A stretch of 64,000 nucleotides of DNA from Marinobacter fonticola (GTDB taxonomy: Bacteria; Pseudomonadota; Gammaproteobacteria; Pseudomonadales; Oleiphilaceae), in the NCBI RefSeq assembly GCF_008122265.1, contig NZ_CP043042.1, forward strand, positions 4,216,001 to 4,280,000, written 5' to 3'. Within the stretch, counting starts at the first letter, position 1; each line of letters begins with the position of its first letter. Of the stretch, positions 34,204 to 42,863 are shown one piece after another. The position numbers and the translations under genes are program-made. The notes beneath the pieces were generated by a model. That model ran no database searches and had not been told where the DNA came from. It saw only the letters and a list, made by a program, of their open reading frames with translations.

Positions 34204-37065
34204 CTAGGAAGAGACAATTACCCGCAAACCGCTGAGAGCCATCCGCGCTTTACCGACAACCTCCTCACCGGCCGCGATCTGATTTTCAAAGAAGTGGATC
34301 TCGTCCTCGCGAATGGCGGGATTGACCTTACGCAAAGCCTTGAGACGATCAGCCTCCGGCTGAATCAGCTGGCGCAGCCGCTCGGCGGCCTGCTGTTGCA
34401 CCTCGCCCAACCGTTCGGCGGCGAACCCCTCGGCGTGGTCGATCATGGTTTCCACCTCGGCACGGATTTGCGGCACGACGGCCTGCGCCGTGCGGCGGCG
34501 AATGTTGGAACAGAGCTCGTTAAGCCGGTCATGAGGCAAGGCCGCCGAAAGGTCTTTACCGTTGACATCCACCAGCAGACGCAGCGGCGCCAGTGGCAGA
34601 CAACGCGCCAGCTGCAGACTGCCCGGCGCCGGGCAATGCAGCGTGAACAGGGTTTCCAGCAGCAACGTGCCCGGCGGCAGACCTTTTACCGACAGGCTCG
34701 CCAGAGCGGCGTTGCCCAGTTCGGATTCAGTCATCAGCTCCATCACCCCGGTGACCATCGGGTGCTCCCAGCTCAGGAAGGCCAGGTCTTCCCGCTCCAG
34801 TGCCTGCTGACGATCGAAGGTCACTGTCAGCCCCTCCTCGGTTAATTCCGGAAAGTGGCCTGTTAGCATGTGATCCGAGGGTTTGAGCACGTCGGAGGTT
34901 TCGGTGTGCGCCTCGGTATCGACGCCGAAAATATCGAACGCCTCGGTCATGTAATTGACCAGGCCGGAAGACTGCTCTTCCGCTTCGATGCTTTCGATCA
35001 GCGCCTGCGCCTCGGCCGGGCGGCAGGAATTCATCTCGATCAGTGCGTCCCGCCCCTCTTGCAGGCGCAGCCTGAGCTGTTGGGCCTGGTCGCGAGTGGT
35101 TTCAATCAGGGTATCGGCCGTTGTTTCGGGATTCGCCAAAGCGGATTCGAATTCCGGCTGCACAGCCGCTTTGACGGCAACGCCGACGGCGCAGCTGCGG
35201 GCAAAGGCATCCAGGCCTTCGTGATACCAGCGGAAGAGGATCGACTGAGCGGTATTCTCCAGGTAGGGCACATGGATATCGATAACGTCGCCCTGCCCAA
35301 TCCGGTCCAGGCGGCCGATACGCTGCTCCAGAAGGTCCGGGTTCGCGGGTAGATCGAACAGCACCAGATGATGTGCGAACTGGAAGTTGCGGCCTTCACT
35401 GCCGATTTCTGAGCAGATCAGCGCCTGGGCACCCTGCTCGGTTTCGGTGAAATAGGCCGCGGCCCGGTCACGCTCAAGCAAGCTCAAACCTTCATGGAAG
35501 GCCGTACTGCGAATGCCGGCGCGTAGCTGCAGATAGTGCTCGAGTGCCGTAGCGGTCTCAGCCCTGGCGCAGATCACCACGACCTTGGCCGGCTTCAGCG
35601 CCGCCAGTTTCTTTTCCAGCCAGGCGACCCGTGGATCGTCAGCCAGCCAGGCCTCCTCGTCCATGCCGGCTTCCGGTGTCAGGCCGGCAATACCGGCGGT
35701 CAGACTCGCCTCTGCGTACAACTCGGGGCACGGCAGCGGCTCGGGCTGGACGTGGCGTTCAGGGAATCCCCGCACTGCAGCGCGGGTATTACGAAGGAGT
35801 ACCCGGCCCGTGCCATGACGATCCAGCAGCGTGTCGATCAGCGCCTGGCCAGCGTCATCTTTTGCCACCAAATCGGAGACTTCGTCACCGAGCCAGCCCT
35901 CCAGCCGCTTCTGCTGCGCACTGTCGGGCCGACCGCCCTGTTGCTGCAGATCCTGCACCAAGGCATTGATTTCGGCGTAACGGCTTTCTTCCTGCTCGAA
36001 CGCTGCCAGGTCGTGGTAACGGGCCGGGTCCAGCAGACGCAGGCGGGCAAAGTGGCCGGCCAGGCCCATCTGCTCGGGCGTAGCCGTCAGCAGAAGCAGG
36101 CCGCGAGTCTGGTTCGCGAGGCGCTCGACGGCCTGGTACTCTGCACTGGCCGCCTCGGGCGCCCATTCCAGGTGATGCGCCTCGTCGACCACCACCAAAT
36201 CCCAGCCGGCGCGGACCGCATCGTTAGCGGCCTTTTCACTGGCTGTCAGAAAATCCAGACTGCAAATAACCAGCTGCGCTTGCTCAAAGGGATTATCGTC
36301 GCTCGGTTCTTCTGCGGACTCTTCCCCCAGCAGCGCCAGGATCTGGTCAGCGGCGTCGTCGACCTCGTAATGGCTGTTGTCGACGATGGAGAATCGCAGA
36401 TTGAACCGGCGCAGCATCTCCACCAGCCATTGATGCACCAGCGAATCCGGCACCACTACCAGTACCCGCTGAGCCAATCCCGTCTGCAATTGCGCGTGAA
36501 GGATGAGTCCGGCCTCTATGGTCTTGCCCAGCCCCACTTCGTCCGCCAGCAACACACGGGGGGCGTAGCGGCGGGCCACTTCCCCGGCAATGTAGATTTG
36601 ATGTGGCAGGTGGCTGGTGCGGGCGCCGATCAGCCCGCGCGCCGGTGACTGACGCAGGCGCTCCTGATGTTCGACGGTCGCCATCCGCAGGCGGAAGGCG
36701 CCATTGCGGTCGAACCGTCCGGCGAACAGGCGTTGGCGCGGGTCGGTAAAACGCACATGACTGCCTAGCTTGACCTCGGACACCTGTTGCAGGTCGCCGT
36801 TCTCGTCTTCGGCGTGGTACATCAGTACCCCATCGACATCTTCCACGGCCCTTACCGTCAGCGATTCGCCATCGAATGTCTCGATCCGGTCACCTAACTG
36901 ATATTGCACCCGGGCCAGCGGGGCGTTGTCGGTGGCGTAGGTACGCTCCTCGTCGATTGCGGGAAAACCCAGCGTAACCCGCCGACCGGAGACGTCCGTG
37001 ACGATACCCAATCCCAGGGTGGCATCGCTGTGGCTGACCCATCGCTGACCAATGACAAATTCCAT
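34204..37065 (-). CDS. rapA: RNA polymerase-associated ATPase RapA
   Basis: A 953-residue SWI2/SNF2-type ATPase that binds RNA polymerase and helps recycle it. Tudor-like N-terminal domains (about 1-110) precede the helicase lobes: Walker A GLGKT at 178-182, DEAH at 293-296, and C-terminal RIGRLDRIGQ near 555. The ATG at 37065 (MEFVIGQRW) matches the family start and has AAGG upstream; 37077 is also in frame. Confidence 0.93.
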   Translation of the reverse strand: MEFVIGQRWVSHSDATLGLGIVTDVSGRRVTLGFPAIDEERTYATDNAPLARVQYQLGDRIETFDGESLTVRAVEDVDGVLMYHAEDENGDLQQVSEVKLGSHVRFTDPRQRLFAGRFDRNGAFRLRMATVEHQERLRQSPARGLIGARTSHLPHQIYIAGEVARRYAPRVLLADEVGLGKTIEAGLILHAQLQTGLAQRVLVVVPDSLVHQWLVEMLRRFNLRFSIVDNSHYEVDDAADQILALLGEESAEEPSDDNPFEQAQLVICSLDFLTASEKAANDAVRAGWDLVVVDEAHHLEWAPEAASAEYQAVERLANQTRGLLLLTATPEQMGLAGHFARLRLLDPARYHDLAAFEQEESRYAEINALVQDLQQQGGRPDSAQQKRLEGWLGDEVSDLVAKDDAGQALIDTLLDRHGTGRVLLRNTRAAVRGFPERHVQPEPLPCPELYAEASLTAGIAGLTPEAGMDEEAWLADDPRVAWLEKKLAALKPAKVVVICARAETATALEHYLQLRAGIRSTAFHEGLSLLERDRAAAYFTETEQGAQALICSEIGSEGRNFQFAHHLVLFDLPANPDLLEQRIGRLDRIGQGDVIDIHVPYLENTAQSILFRWYHEGLDAFARSCAVGVAVKAAVQPEFESALANPETTADTLIETTRDQAQQLRLRLQEGRDALIEMNSCRPAEAQALIESIEAEEQSSGLVNYMTEAFDIFGVDTEAHTETSDVLKPSDHMLTGHFPELTEEGLTVTFDRQQALEREDLAFLSWEHPMVTGVMELMTESELGNAALASLSVKGLPPGTLLLETLFTLHCPAPGSLQLARCLPLAPLRLLVDVNGKDLSAALPHDRLNELCSNIRRRTAQAVVPQIRAEVETMIDHAEGFAAERLGEVQQQAAERLRQLIQPEADRLKALRKVNPAIREDEIHFFENQIAAGEEVVGKARMALSGLRVIVSS

Positions 37066-37118
37066 GCTTCGAATCACCTTAAACGCTAAGACTTGAAAGG
37101 GTTACCGGCTGTATTTCG

Positions 37119-37868
37119 TTATTCAGCTTCAGGCCGACGCTCGCGCACCCAATAGGCTGTGGCGCCGCATACTGCCGCAGGCACCACGAAAAGATTGAGC
37201 ACCGGCACCATGGCCCCCAGCGCCACCGGCAGGCCGAAACCGAAAGCGGACAGCCGCTGGCTGCCCAGGGTTCGGCGCAGATCGCCAAAACTGACGCGAT
37301 GGTTATCCGCCGGGTAGTCCACGTACTGCAGCGCCATCATCCAGCTGTTGAACAGAAACCAGAGCACCGCCGCCACCAGGTTCACCACGGGAATCAGCCC
37401 GATAATGAGCAGCAATACGGCACGCGGCAGGTAGTAGAGAATCTTCTGAACCTCCCGCAACAATGCCCGGGGGACATCCTTGAGAATTTGGACCCATCCG
37501 CCCCCGGCATCCAGATCCTGACCGGTCAGGTGCTTTTCCGTCAGCTCGGAGAGATAGCCATAAAAAGGAGAGCCGATCAGGTTGGCGACGATAACGAAAC
37601 CGTAAGCCAGCATCAGCAAAATCACCACGCCGTACAGAATCCAGAATACCCAGTCCATGGCTTGCAGCCAGGCCCAATCCGGCAGCCAGCCCATGGCGGT
37701 CGCAATCATGAGTCCGAAGGCTTCGGCCAGGAAGTAGAACAGGAGGCCGAACAGGAGGATATTGATAATCAGCGGGATAATGACGAACAGACGCAGCCCC
37801 GGCTGGCGGATCAGCCGGAATCCTTCGCCAAGGTAGCTCAGGCCATGAAAGAAATTGCCTTTAAGCAT
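37119..37868 (-). CDS. cysZ: CysZ/EI24-family sulfate permease
   Basis: A 249-residue inner-membrane protein of the CysZ/EI24 family, which imports sulfate for cysteine synthesis. Conserved stretches include FHGLSYLGEGFRLI at the start, GSPFYGYLSE near 105-114 and WMMALQYVDYPADNH near 176-190. Helices lie near 23-48, 70-100, 145-175 and 207-235. It precedes rapA on the same strand with a gap of about 53 bases. Confidence 0.88.
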   Translation of the reverse strand: MLKGNFFHGLSYLGEGFRLIRQPGLRLFVIIPLIINILLFGLLFYFLAEAFGLMIATAMGWLPDWAWLQAMDWVFWILYGVVILLMLAYGFVIVANLIGSPFYGYLSELTEKHLTGQDLDAGGGWVQILKDVPRALLREVQKILYYLPRAVLLLIIGLIPVVNLVAAVLWFLFNSWMMALQYVDYPADNHRVSFGDLRRTLGSQRLSAFGFGLPVALGAMVPVLNLFVVPAAVCGATAYWVRERRPEAE

Positions 37869-38023
37869 GTCCGCATCCTCCGGTTTTCGAGGGCCTGTTG
37901 ACGTATCGCCTACATGCCTGCTGAGCCGCGCGAAGACGCCTGACTGGCATCGAGAAGGGCCGCTGGCAGAATTCGGGCGCAGAGCATACCATGACCGGCC
38001 ACCGGACCAATACCTTGGGAACC

Positions 38024-38407
38024 ATGACTGAACTTCTACGCCGACTCACACAGTGGACGCCCGCCTGGCGCCTCGCACTTGTCGCTTCCATGGCACTGAT
38101 CCTCTGGCTATCGACCGCCGAGCTCACCCACCCGGTCGCCACCTCCACCTGGGACAAGGCCAATCATACCCTTGCTTTTATAGAATTGATGCTGCTCGCA
38201 CGCCTGGGCTGGCCCCGTCTTCCGGTCCTGCACAGTGGCCTGCTGATTTTGGCTTTCGGCGCATTGATCGAGCTGATCCAGGCGCCCATTCCCTACCGGT
38301 CGGCGTCGCTGCTGGATCTTGTCGCGGATGCCATCGGCATCGGCCTGGGTTTAATGCTCTGGTGGTTCATACTAAGGCCGCTTCAGGCTATTCGTCAGTC
38401 CGATTGA
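38024..38407 (+). CDS. VanZ-like membrane protein
   Basis: A 127-residue protein with four short transmembrane helices (about 14-32, 45-60, 68-86, 104-122) and the VanZ-like pattern DKANHTLAFIELMLLAR and LIELIQAPIPYRSASLLDLVADAIG. Function unknown; homologues are called teicoplanin-resistance-like only by fold. ATG 38024 has GGGA just upstream; an in-frame ATG at 37991 is possible. Confidence 0.78.
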   Translation: MTELLRRLTQWTPAWRLALVASMALILWLSTAELTHPVATSTWDKANHTLAFIELMLLARLGWPRLPVLHSGLLILAFGALIELIQAPIPYRSASLLDLVADAIGIGLGLMLWWFILRPLQAIRQSD

Positions 38408-38491
38408 CGCGAGAAGCCCCCGGCAACGGGAACTTTTTGAACGATCGACGAATAGCCCGCCTCTCTCGCTTGAGATATCGCCCGTTAACCT

Positions 38492-38509
38492 TGTGAGATA
38501 TTTCCTACA
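38492..38509 (+). promoter_or_regulatory. Candidate GacA/UvrY binding box
   Basis: TGTGAGATATTTCCTACA is an 18-bp imperfect palindrome matching the GacA upstream activating sequence pattern TGTAAG-N6-CTTACA found before rsmY, rsmZ and csrB genes. Its centre is about 178 bases upstream of the predicted start of the regulatory RNA, a spacing close to that known for rsm genes. Confidence 0.75.
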
Positions 38510-38665
38510 AAGGCGTGAGAAATAGCGAATTCGTACTGTGCGAAGCGCCAGCATCAACATTCAACTAATTCGCATATTGCTGATATTTAAGATTATTTAT
38601 TTCCGATCACTTCCTGATCACGTCAAGACGGGTATGCTGTCACACGAAAGTCATCTTCAAGTCGG

Positions 38666-38671
38666 TATAGT
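38666..38671 (+). promoter_or_regulatory. -10 box of the CsrB/RsmZ-type RNA
   Basis: TATAGT lies 7-8 bases before the first GGA hairpin. No good -35 is seen 17-18 bases upstream, as expected for a promoter needing an activator. Confidence 0.6.
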
Positions 38672-38677
38672 GGATCT

Positions 38678-38902
38678 GGTCAGGATGACAGGGACAGGAC
38701 GACACAGGGAGTCGTTCCTCACAGGATGTGAGGGGAAGCAGGGACCAAAAGGATTTAATGCTTAAGGGATACTTATTTTGGATCGCCGGCTCGGAAGCTG
38801 GCGCCACGGAGCTGGCCAGGGATCAGATAGCGACAGGATGTCGAAGAGCACAAGGACGAGATACCTGTTCCGACAAAGGGCAACATCTGTTGCCCTTCTT
38901 TT
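38678..38902 (+). ncRNA. CsrB/RsmZ-family regulatory RNA
   Basis: About 225 nt with no credible protein, packed with some 15 GGA motifs. At least six sit in hairpin loops: GTCA-GGA-TGAC (38679-38689), ACGAC-acaggga-GTCGT (38699-38715), CCTCACA-GGA-TGTGAGG (38717-38733), CCGGCT-CGGA-AGCTGG, GCCA-cggagc-TGGC and CGACA-GGA-TGTCG (38831-38843). It ends in a strong terminator. This is the architecture of Csr/Rsm RNAs, which sequester the translational repressor CsrA/RsmA. A GacA box lies about 180 bases upstream. The ends are predicted. A likely consequence, by analogy with pseudomonads, is de-repression of biofilm genes such as pel. The small open frames across it have no family features. Confidence 0.9.
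38876..38902 (+). terminator. Rho-independent terminator of the CsrB/RsmZ-type RNA
   Basis: Perfect 9-bp stem AAGGGCAAC/GTTGCCCTT with a 4-nt loop (38876-38897), then CTTTT. Confidence 0.9.
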
Positions 38903-38924
38903 CGTTCCCGGAAAACTCGCCTCG

Positions 38925-39599
38925 TTAAGCGCTCGCCAGGTAGATACGCACCCGATTGAATTCCTCGAACTCGTGCAGATCCGGCCATGTTCTTCCTTCG
39001 CGCACCGCTTGCAGCCGGTACCGCGTATCGCCCAGATCCTTCACTCGCGAATCCGCCAGCAAAACTTCAGGCGCCCCCTCAAGGAAATACCCCAGTAACG
39101 GACGATTCTCCGGATCGTAGAGTACATCGGCCGCTGTGATGACATCGAATTTACCCTCTCGGGCGGTCCAATCGCCGCAAACGGTGACGGCCACTCCGTT
39201 GACTTGAGCGTTCGCCGCGATGGCGATCAAGGCGTCCGGGTCGATATCGCAGGCCACCACCTCACGGGCGCCGGCCTTAGCCGCAGCAATAGCAACTACC
39301 CCGGAACCGGAGCCGAAATCGATGACCCGTTTGCCGGCTACCCGTTCCGGATGATCGAGAATAAATTGCGCCAAAACCTGGCCGCTGGCCCAGCAGAACG
39401 CCCAATACGCCGGTTCAGCCACGACCGCTTGTGCTTCGTCATGGGTTAGCGGACCTTCGAGCACCGCTGGATCGAACAGATAGAGCGCTAGCGACGGACA
39501 GCCGGCTGGACGGGATAACGCGACTCGTCCGCGACGGAGGGTCCGGCTCATGCATGCGTTGAGCGTGCTATTGGTAGGGGCATCATCGGCTTGAAGCAT
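38925..39599 (-). CDS. Class I SAM-dependent methyltransferase (Methyltransf_16-like)
   Basis: A 224-residue methyltransferase. Motif I is [19 protein letters not shown] and motif [30 protein letters not shown] upstream is characteristic of the nicotinamide-N-methyltransferase/ETFB-lysine methyltransferase-like group. The target is unknown. The start is uncertain: ATGs at 39647, 39599 and 39551 are in frame. The first follows directly on a TATAAC -10-like box, so I use 39599. Divergent from selU. The regulatory RNA terminator lies just past its stop. Confidence 0.8.
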   Translation of the reverse strand: MLQADDAPTNSTLNACMSRTLRRGRVALSRPAGCPSLALYLFDPAVLEGPLTHDEAQAVVAEPAYWAFCWASGQVLAQFILDHPERVAGKRVIDFGSGSGVVAIAAAKAGAREVVACDIDPDALIAIAANAQVNGVAVTVCGDWTAREGKFDVITAADVLYDPENRPLLGYFLEGAPEVLLADSRVKDLGDTRYRLQAVREGRTWPDLHEFEEFNRVRIYLASA

Positions 39600-39689
39600 G
39601 CCGCATTCTACCCGGCTGCCAGTGCGGACTGAAGCGGGAGCAGTCATCCGTTATACTGCGACCATTCATTCAGCCCAAACCAGGCCGTT

Positions 39690-40808
39690 ATGACCCGACC
39701 CGACACGACCGATTACCTTCATCTCTTTCTCGACGACACGCCTTTGCTGGACGTGCGTGCGCCGGTGGAATTCGATAAAGGCTCATTTCCCAACGCTCTT
39801 AACGCCCCGCTGATGAACGACGAGGAGCGCCACAGCGTTGGCATCTGTTACAAGGAAAGGGGCCAACAGGCCGCGATCGAGTTAGGCCACCAACTGGTCC
39901 GGGACGATATCAAGCGCGAACGTGTCGAGAACTGGGTCCGCTTCGCCAACCGGAACCCGCGGGGTTATCTGTTCTGCTTCCGGGGCGGCTTACGCTCTCA
40001 GCTTACCCAGCGATGGATGCACGAGGCCGGTGTGGACTATCCGCTGGTTAAAGGCGGCTATAAGGCTCTGCGCCGCTTCCTGATCGACAGTCAGGAGGCG
40101 CTACTGAAGGAATTGCCCCTATTTATCATCAGCGGCCGCACCGGCAGTGGAAAAACACGCTTGTTATTGGAAACACCCAATCCGGTTGATCTGGAAGGCA
40201 TGGCCCACCACCGGGGTTCGAGTTTCGGCCGCACCCTGACGCCCCAACCCAGCCAGATCGATTTTGAAAACCGTATCGCGGTGGCCTTGTTAAAAGCACG
40301 TCATACCAAGGCTGGACCCGCTTTCCTCGAAGATGAAAGCCGCTTGGTGGGCCGCTGCGCCCTGCCCCACAACCTGCGTGAGCGTATGACCGAGGCGCCG
40401 CTGCTGATTCTGGAAAACACCCTGGAAGAGCGCACCGACATCATCCGCCAGGACTATGTGACCGGTATGCTCGATGCCTTTATTGCCCGGGATGGGGAAG
40501 AAGCCGGCTGGATCAACTTCCGCGACTATCTACTCAGCGCCCTGGCGCGCATCCGTAAACGTCTGGGTGGCGAACGATACCAGACCTTGCGCGACAGCAT
40601 GGTTGCCGCCCTCGACGAACAGCAGCGCTCCGGCAATGCCGATGGTCACGCGGACTGGATCCAGGTATTGCTGCAAGACTACTACGACCCCATGTACGAC
40701 TATCAGCTCAACCAAAAGGCTGGCCGCATCGTGGCGCAGGGCGATTTCGCGGCGTTGCGCGAATGGGCTGCCGAGCAATCGCCGGCTTGCACAATCCCGA
40801 AGCCGTAG
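39690..40808 (+). CDS. selU: tRNA 2-selenouridine synthase
   Basis: SelU/MnmH replaces sulfur by selenium (through a geranylated intermediate) at the wobble uridine of certain tRNAs. The 372-residue protein has an N-terminal rhodanese domain with catalytic C96 in CFRGG and a P-loop GRTGSGKT at 149-156 in the C-terminal domain. Length fits the family. No selD is in the window. The upstream region is shared with the divergent methyltransferase gene. Confidence 0.94.
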   Translation: MTRPDTTDYLHLFLDDTPLLDVRAPVEFDKGSFPNALNAPLMNDEERHSVGICYKERGQQAAIELGHQLVRDDIKRERVENWVRFANRNPRGYLFCFRGGLRSQLTQRWMHEAGVDYPLVKGGYKALRRFLIDSQEALLKELPLFIISGRTGSGKTRLLLETPNPVDLEGMAHHRGSSFGRTLTPQPSQIDFENRIAVALLKARHTKAGPAFLEDESRLVGRCALPHNLRERMTEAPLLILENTLEERTDIIRQDYVTGMLDAFIARDGEEAGWINFRDYLLSALARIRKRLGGERYQTLRDSMVAALDEQQRSGNADGHADWIQVLLQDYYDPMYDYQLNQKAGRIVAQGDFAALREWAAEQSPACTIPKP

Positions 40809-41102
40809 CATGCATCCAAACTGCCGCTGTCACGTATAACGTGGCGGAACCGTCTATTCGAGACGATTTGACATGACAAAAATGGGCCTGGCACTAAAGG
40901 TGACTTGATCTACCTGCATATATCTTTAATGCTTGTCTGCTATAACAAGGTCTGGACACAGACCCAAGCTGGACGCTGACTGGAGTTCCGCGCAACGTCA
41001 TCGGGGTGTCTACTGTTCGACACCGGCCATAGACGGTTTATCGAACGCGTCGTGATTGGAAACACGAAATCAATGGAACCACGGAATTAACAAGGAGCTT
41101 TC

Positions 41103-41945
41103 ATGGAAAACCTCTTTCAGAGCGACGGACAGGTCGCTGAAATGGTGCAAATGGTCTATGGCATGATCATCGCCTACGCGCCCAAAGTGCTGCTGGCCAT
41201 CGTTACGCTGGTGGTCGGTCTATGGCTCATCAATCGGGTGATCGGCGTCCTCGATAAGAAGCTGGGCGAGAAAGATCCGACCCTGAACAAGTTCCTGTGC
41301 GGCCTGATCAGTGCGATCCTGAAGATCATGCTGGTGATTTCCGTCGCATCGATGATCGGTATCGCCACCACATCGTTTATCGCGGTCATCGGTGCTGCCG
41401 GCCTGGCCATTGGCTTGGCCCTTCAGGGCAGTTTGTCGAACTTTGCCGGCGGCGTACTGATTCTGATCTTCAAACCCTACAGAGTCGGCGACGTCATCGA
41501 GACCCAGGGTTTCTTCGGCAGTGTTGTGGAAATCCAGATTCTCTACACCATTATCAACACGTTCGACAATCGCCGCATCATCATCCCCAACGGGGATCTG
41601 GCGAACTCCAGCCTGGTCAACGTCAACGCCTACGAGAACCGTCGCGCCGACATGGTCTTCAACATTGGCTATGGCGACGACATCGACACGGCCAAGGCCA
41701 TTCTCAAACGCCTGGTAGAAGAGGATGAACGGGCGTTTTCCGACCCGGCCCCGAATATTTTCGTGGGCTCCCTGGGCGAAAGCTCCGTGGATATAAGCTG
41801 CCGCGTCTGGACCAAGACACCGGACGTGTGGCCTTTCATCTGGGATATGCAGGAGAAGGTCAAGAAGGCGTTCGACGCCGAAGGCGTGACCATTCCGTTC
41901 CCTCAGCGGGACGTACACGTTTACGAGTCCAAGAAGGCGGATTAA
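41103..41945 (+). CDS. Small-conductance mechanosensitive channel (MscS family)
   Basis: A 280-residue channel of E. coli MscS size that opens on hypo-osmotic shock. Three helices lie near 17-42, 57-80 and 88-115; the pore helix has GLAIGLALQGSLSNFAGG followed by FKPYRVGD, the family signature. The cytoplasmic vestibule follows. AAGGAG precedes the ATG. A strong hairpin follows the stop. Confidence 0.93.
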   Translation: MENLFQSDGQVAEMVQMVYGMIIAYAPKVLLAIVTLVVGLWLINRVIGVLDKKLGEKDPTLNKFLCGLISAILKIMLVISVASMIGIATTSFIAVIGAAGLAIGLALQGSLSNFAGGVLILIFKPYRVGDVIETQGFFGSVVEIQILYTIINTFDNRRIIIPNGDLANSSLVNVNAYENRRADMVFNIGYGDDIDTAKAILKRLVEEDERAFSDPAPNIFVGSLGESSVDISCRVWTKTPDVWPFIWDMQEKVKKAFDAEGVTIPFPQRDVHVYESKKAD

Positions 41946-41953
41946 TCTACCCG

Positions 41954-41985
41954 CGATTGTACCGAACCACGATTGCACCGAAGCC
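41954..41985. repeat. Two 16-bp tandem repeats after mscS
   Basis: CGATTGTACCGAACCA (41954-41969) is followed by CGATTGCACCGAAGCC (41970-41985), 13 of 16 identical; the second unit runs into the stem of the following hairpin. Confidence 0.6.
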
Positions 41986-42005
41986 CGGCGAATGCCGGGC
42001 TTCGG
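41978..42005 (+). terminator. Strong hairpin after mscS
   Basis: A perfect 12-bp stem CCGAAGCCCGGC/GCCGGGCTTCGG with a GAAT loop lies 33 bases past the stop. Only CCTCT follows, so it is a terminator candidate without a full T-run. Confidence 0.6.
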
Positions 42006-42180
42006 CCTCTACGGCGTCCACACTTTACAGCCATCGCCAATCGACACGCCCCTCTCAATCGATTTCTCCAACTTTCGCGTTCTGCCCCGCCTCGACTATG
42101 CTTGCCAATGAAACAGGTGACTCTTGCCCGGAACCGGAGCTGGAGTGCGTACTGTCATTGCTGGTTGGAGGTTGTCCAAG

Positions 42181-42687
42181 ATGCCGGTTCAGCAATTAAA
42201 GGAATTTTTCGAAACGAAGGCCGTGGCGTACCACTGCCTCACCCATCCACCTGCCTTCACGGCTCAAGAGCTTGCCCACCACACGCAGGTTCGTGGCGAC
42301 GAAGTCGTCAAGACCGTCATTGTCGAACTGGACGGCAAAATGGCGATGCTGGTCATGCCGGCCACCTGGCGAATACGCTGGGACCGCCTCTCCCATGTTC
42401 TCGATACAGACTTTGTTCAACTCGCTGACGAGGAAGAATTCAAGGACCGCTTCCCTAGTTGCGAGGTCGGCGCCATGCCACCGTTCGGTAATCTATACGG
42501 CATGTCGGTCTATTGTTGCGAAGCGCTGACCAACCAGCAGCAACTGGTCTTCGCTTCGGGCAGCCACACCGAATCGATCCGGATGGCCACCGATGACTTC
42601 CTGCGCCTGGCCAGCCCTATGGTTATCAGCCAGGGCTTTCGCCGGCCGGATTCACCCCGTCCCGCCTGGATGCGCAAGGTTTCCTGA
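42181..42687 (+). CDS. YbaK/EbsC-family aminoacyl-tRNA deacylase
   Basis: A 168-residue single-domain protein of the YbaK/ProRS-associated family that removes wrongly attached amino acids from tRNA. The conserved GDEVVKTVIVELDGKMAMLVMPA carries the usual lysine, and GAMPPFGNLYG and ASGSHTESIRM match the C-terminal marks. Which mischarged tRNA it edits is not clear. ATG 42181 with GGAGG upstream is preferred over 42124. Confidence 0.85.
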   Translation: MPVQQLKEFFETKAVAYHCLTHPPAFTAQELAHHTQVRGDEVVKTVIVELDGKMAMLVMPATWRIRWDRLSHVLDTDFVQLADEEEFKDRFPSCEVGAMPPFGNLYGMSVYCCEALTNQQQLVFASGSHTESIRMATDDFLRLASPMVISQGFRRPDSPRPAWMRKVS

Positions 42688-42863
42688 AGCAGCACAACCC
42701 GTATTCGCTCGGAAGGTGTTAGCGGTGGGAGATGGTTACGGTGAGACGACGTTAGCGGGGAATAGCGGGTACGAAGAAGAGTGAGCAGGAAGATCATGGA
42801 TAGAAGGTTTGCGGCGCCTCTCGCCGGCCACTAATATGGGGCCATTCGAATCGGGAAGCGGAT

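Noticed and set aside
38728-38928. 66-codon plus-strand frame over the GGA-rich region
   Set aside because: No family features; the sequence is explained by the CsrB/RsmZ-type RNA.
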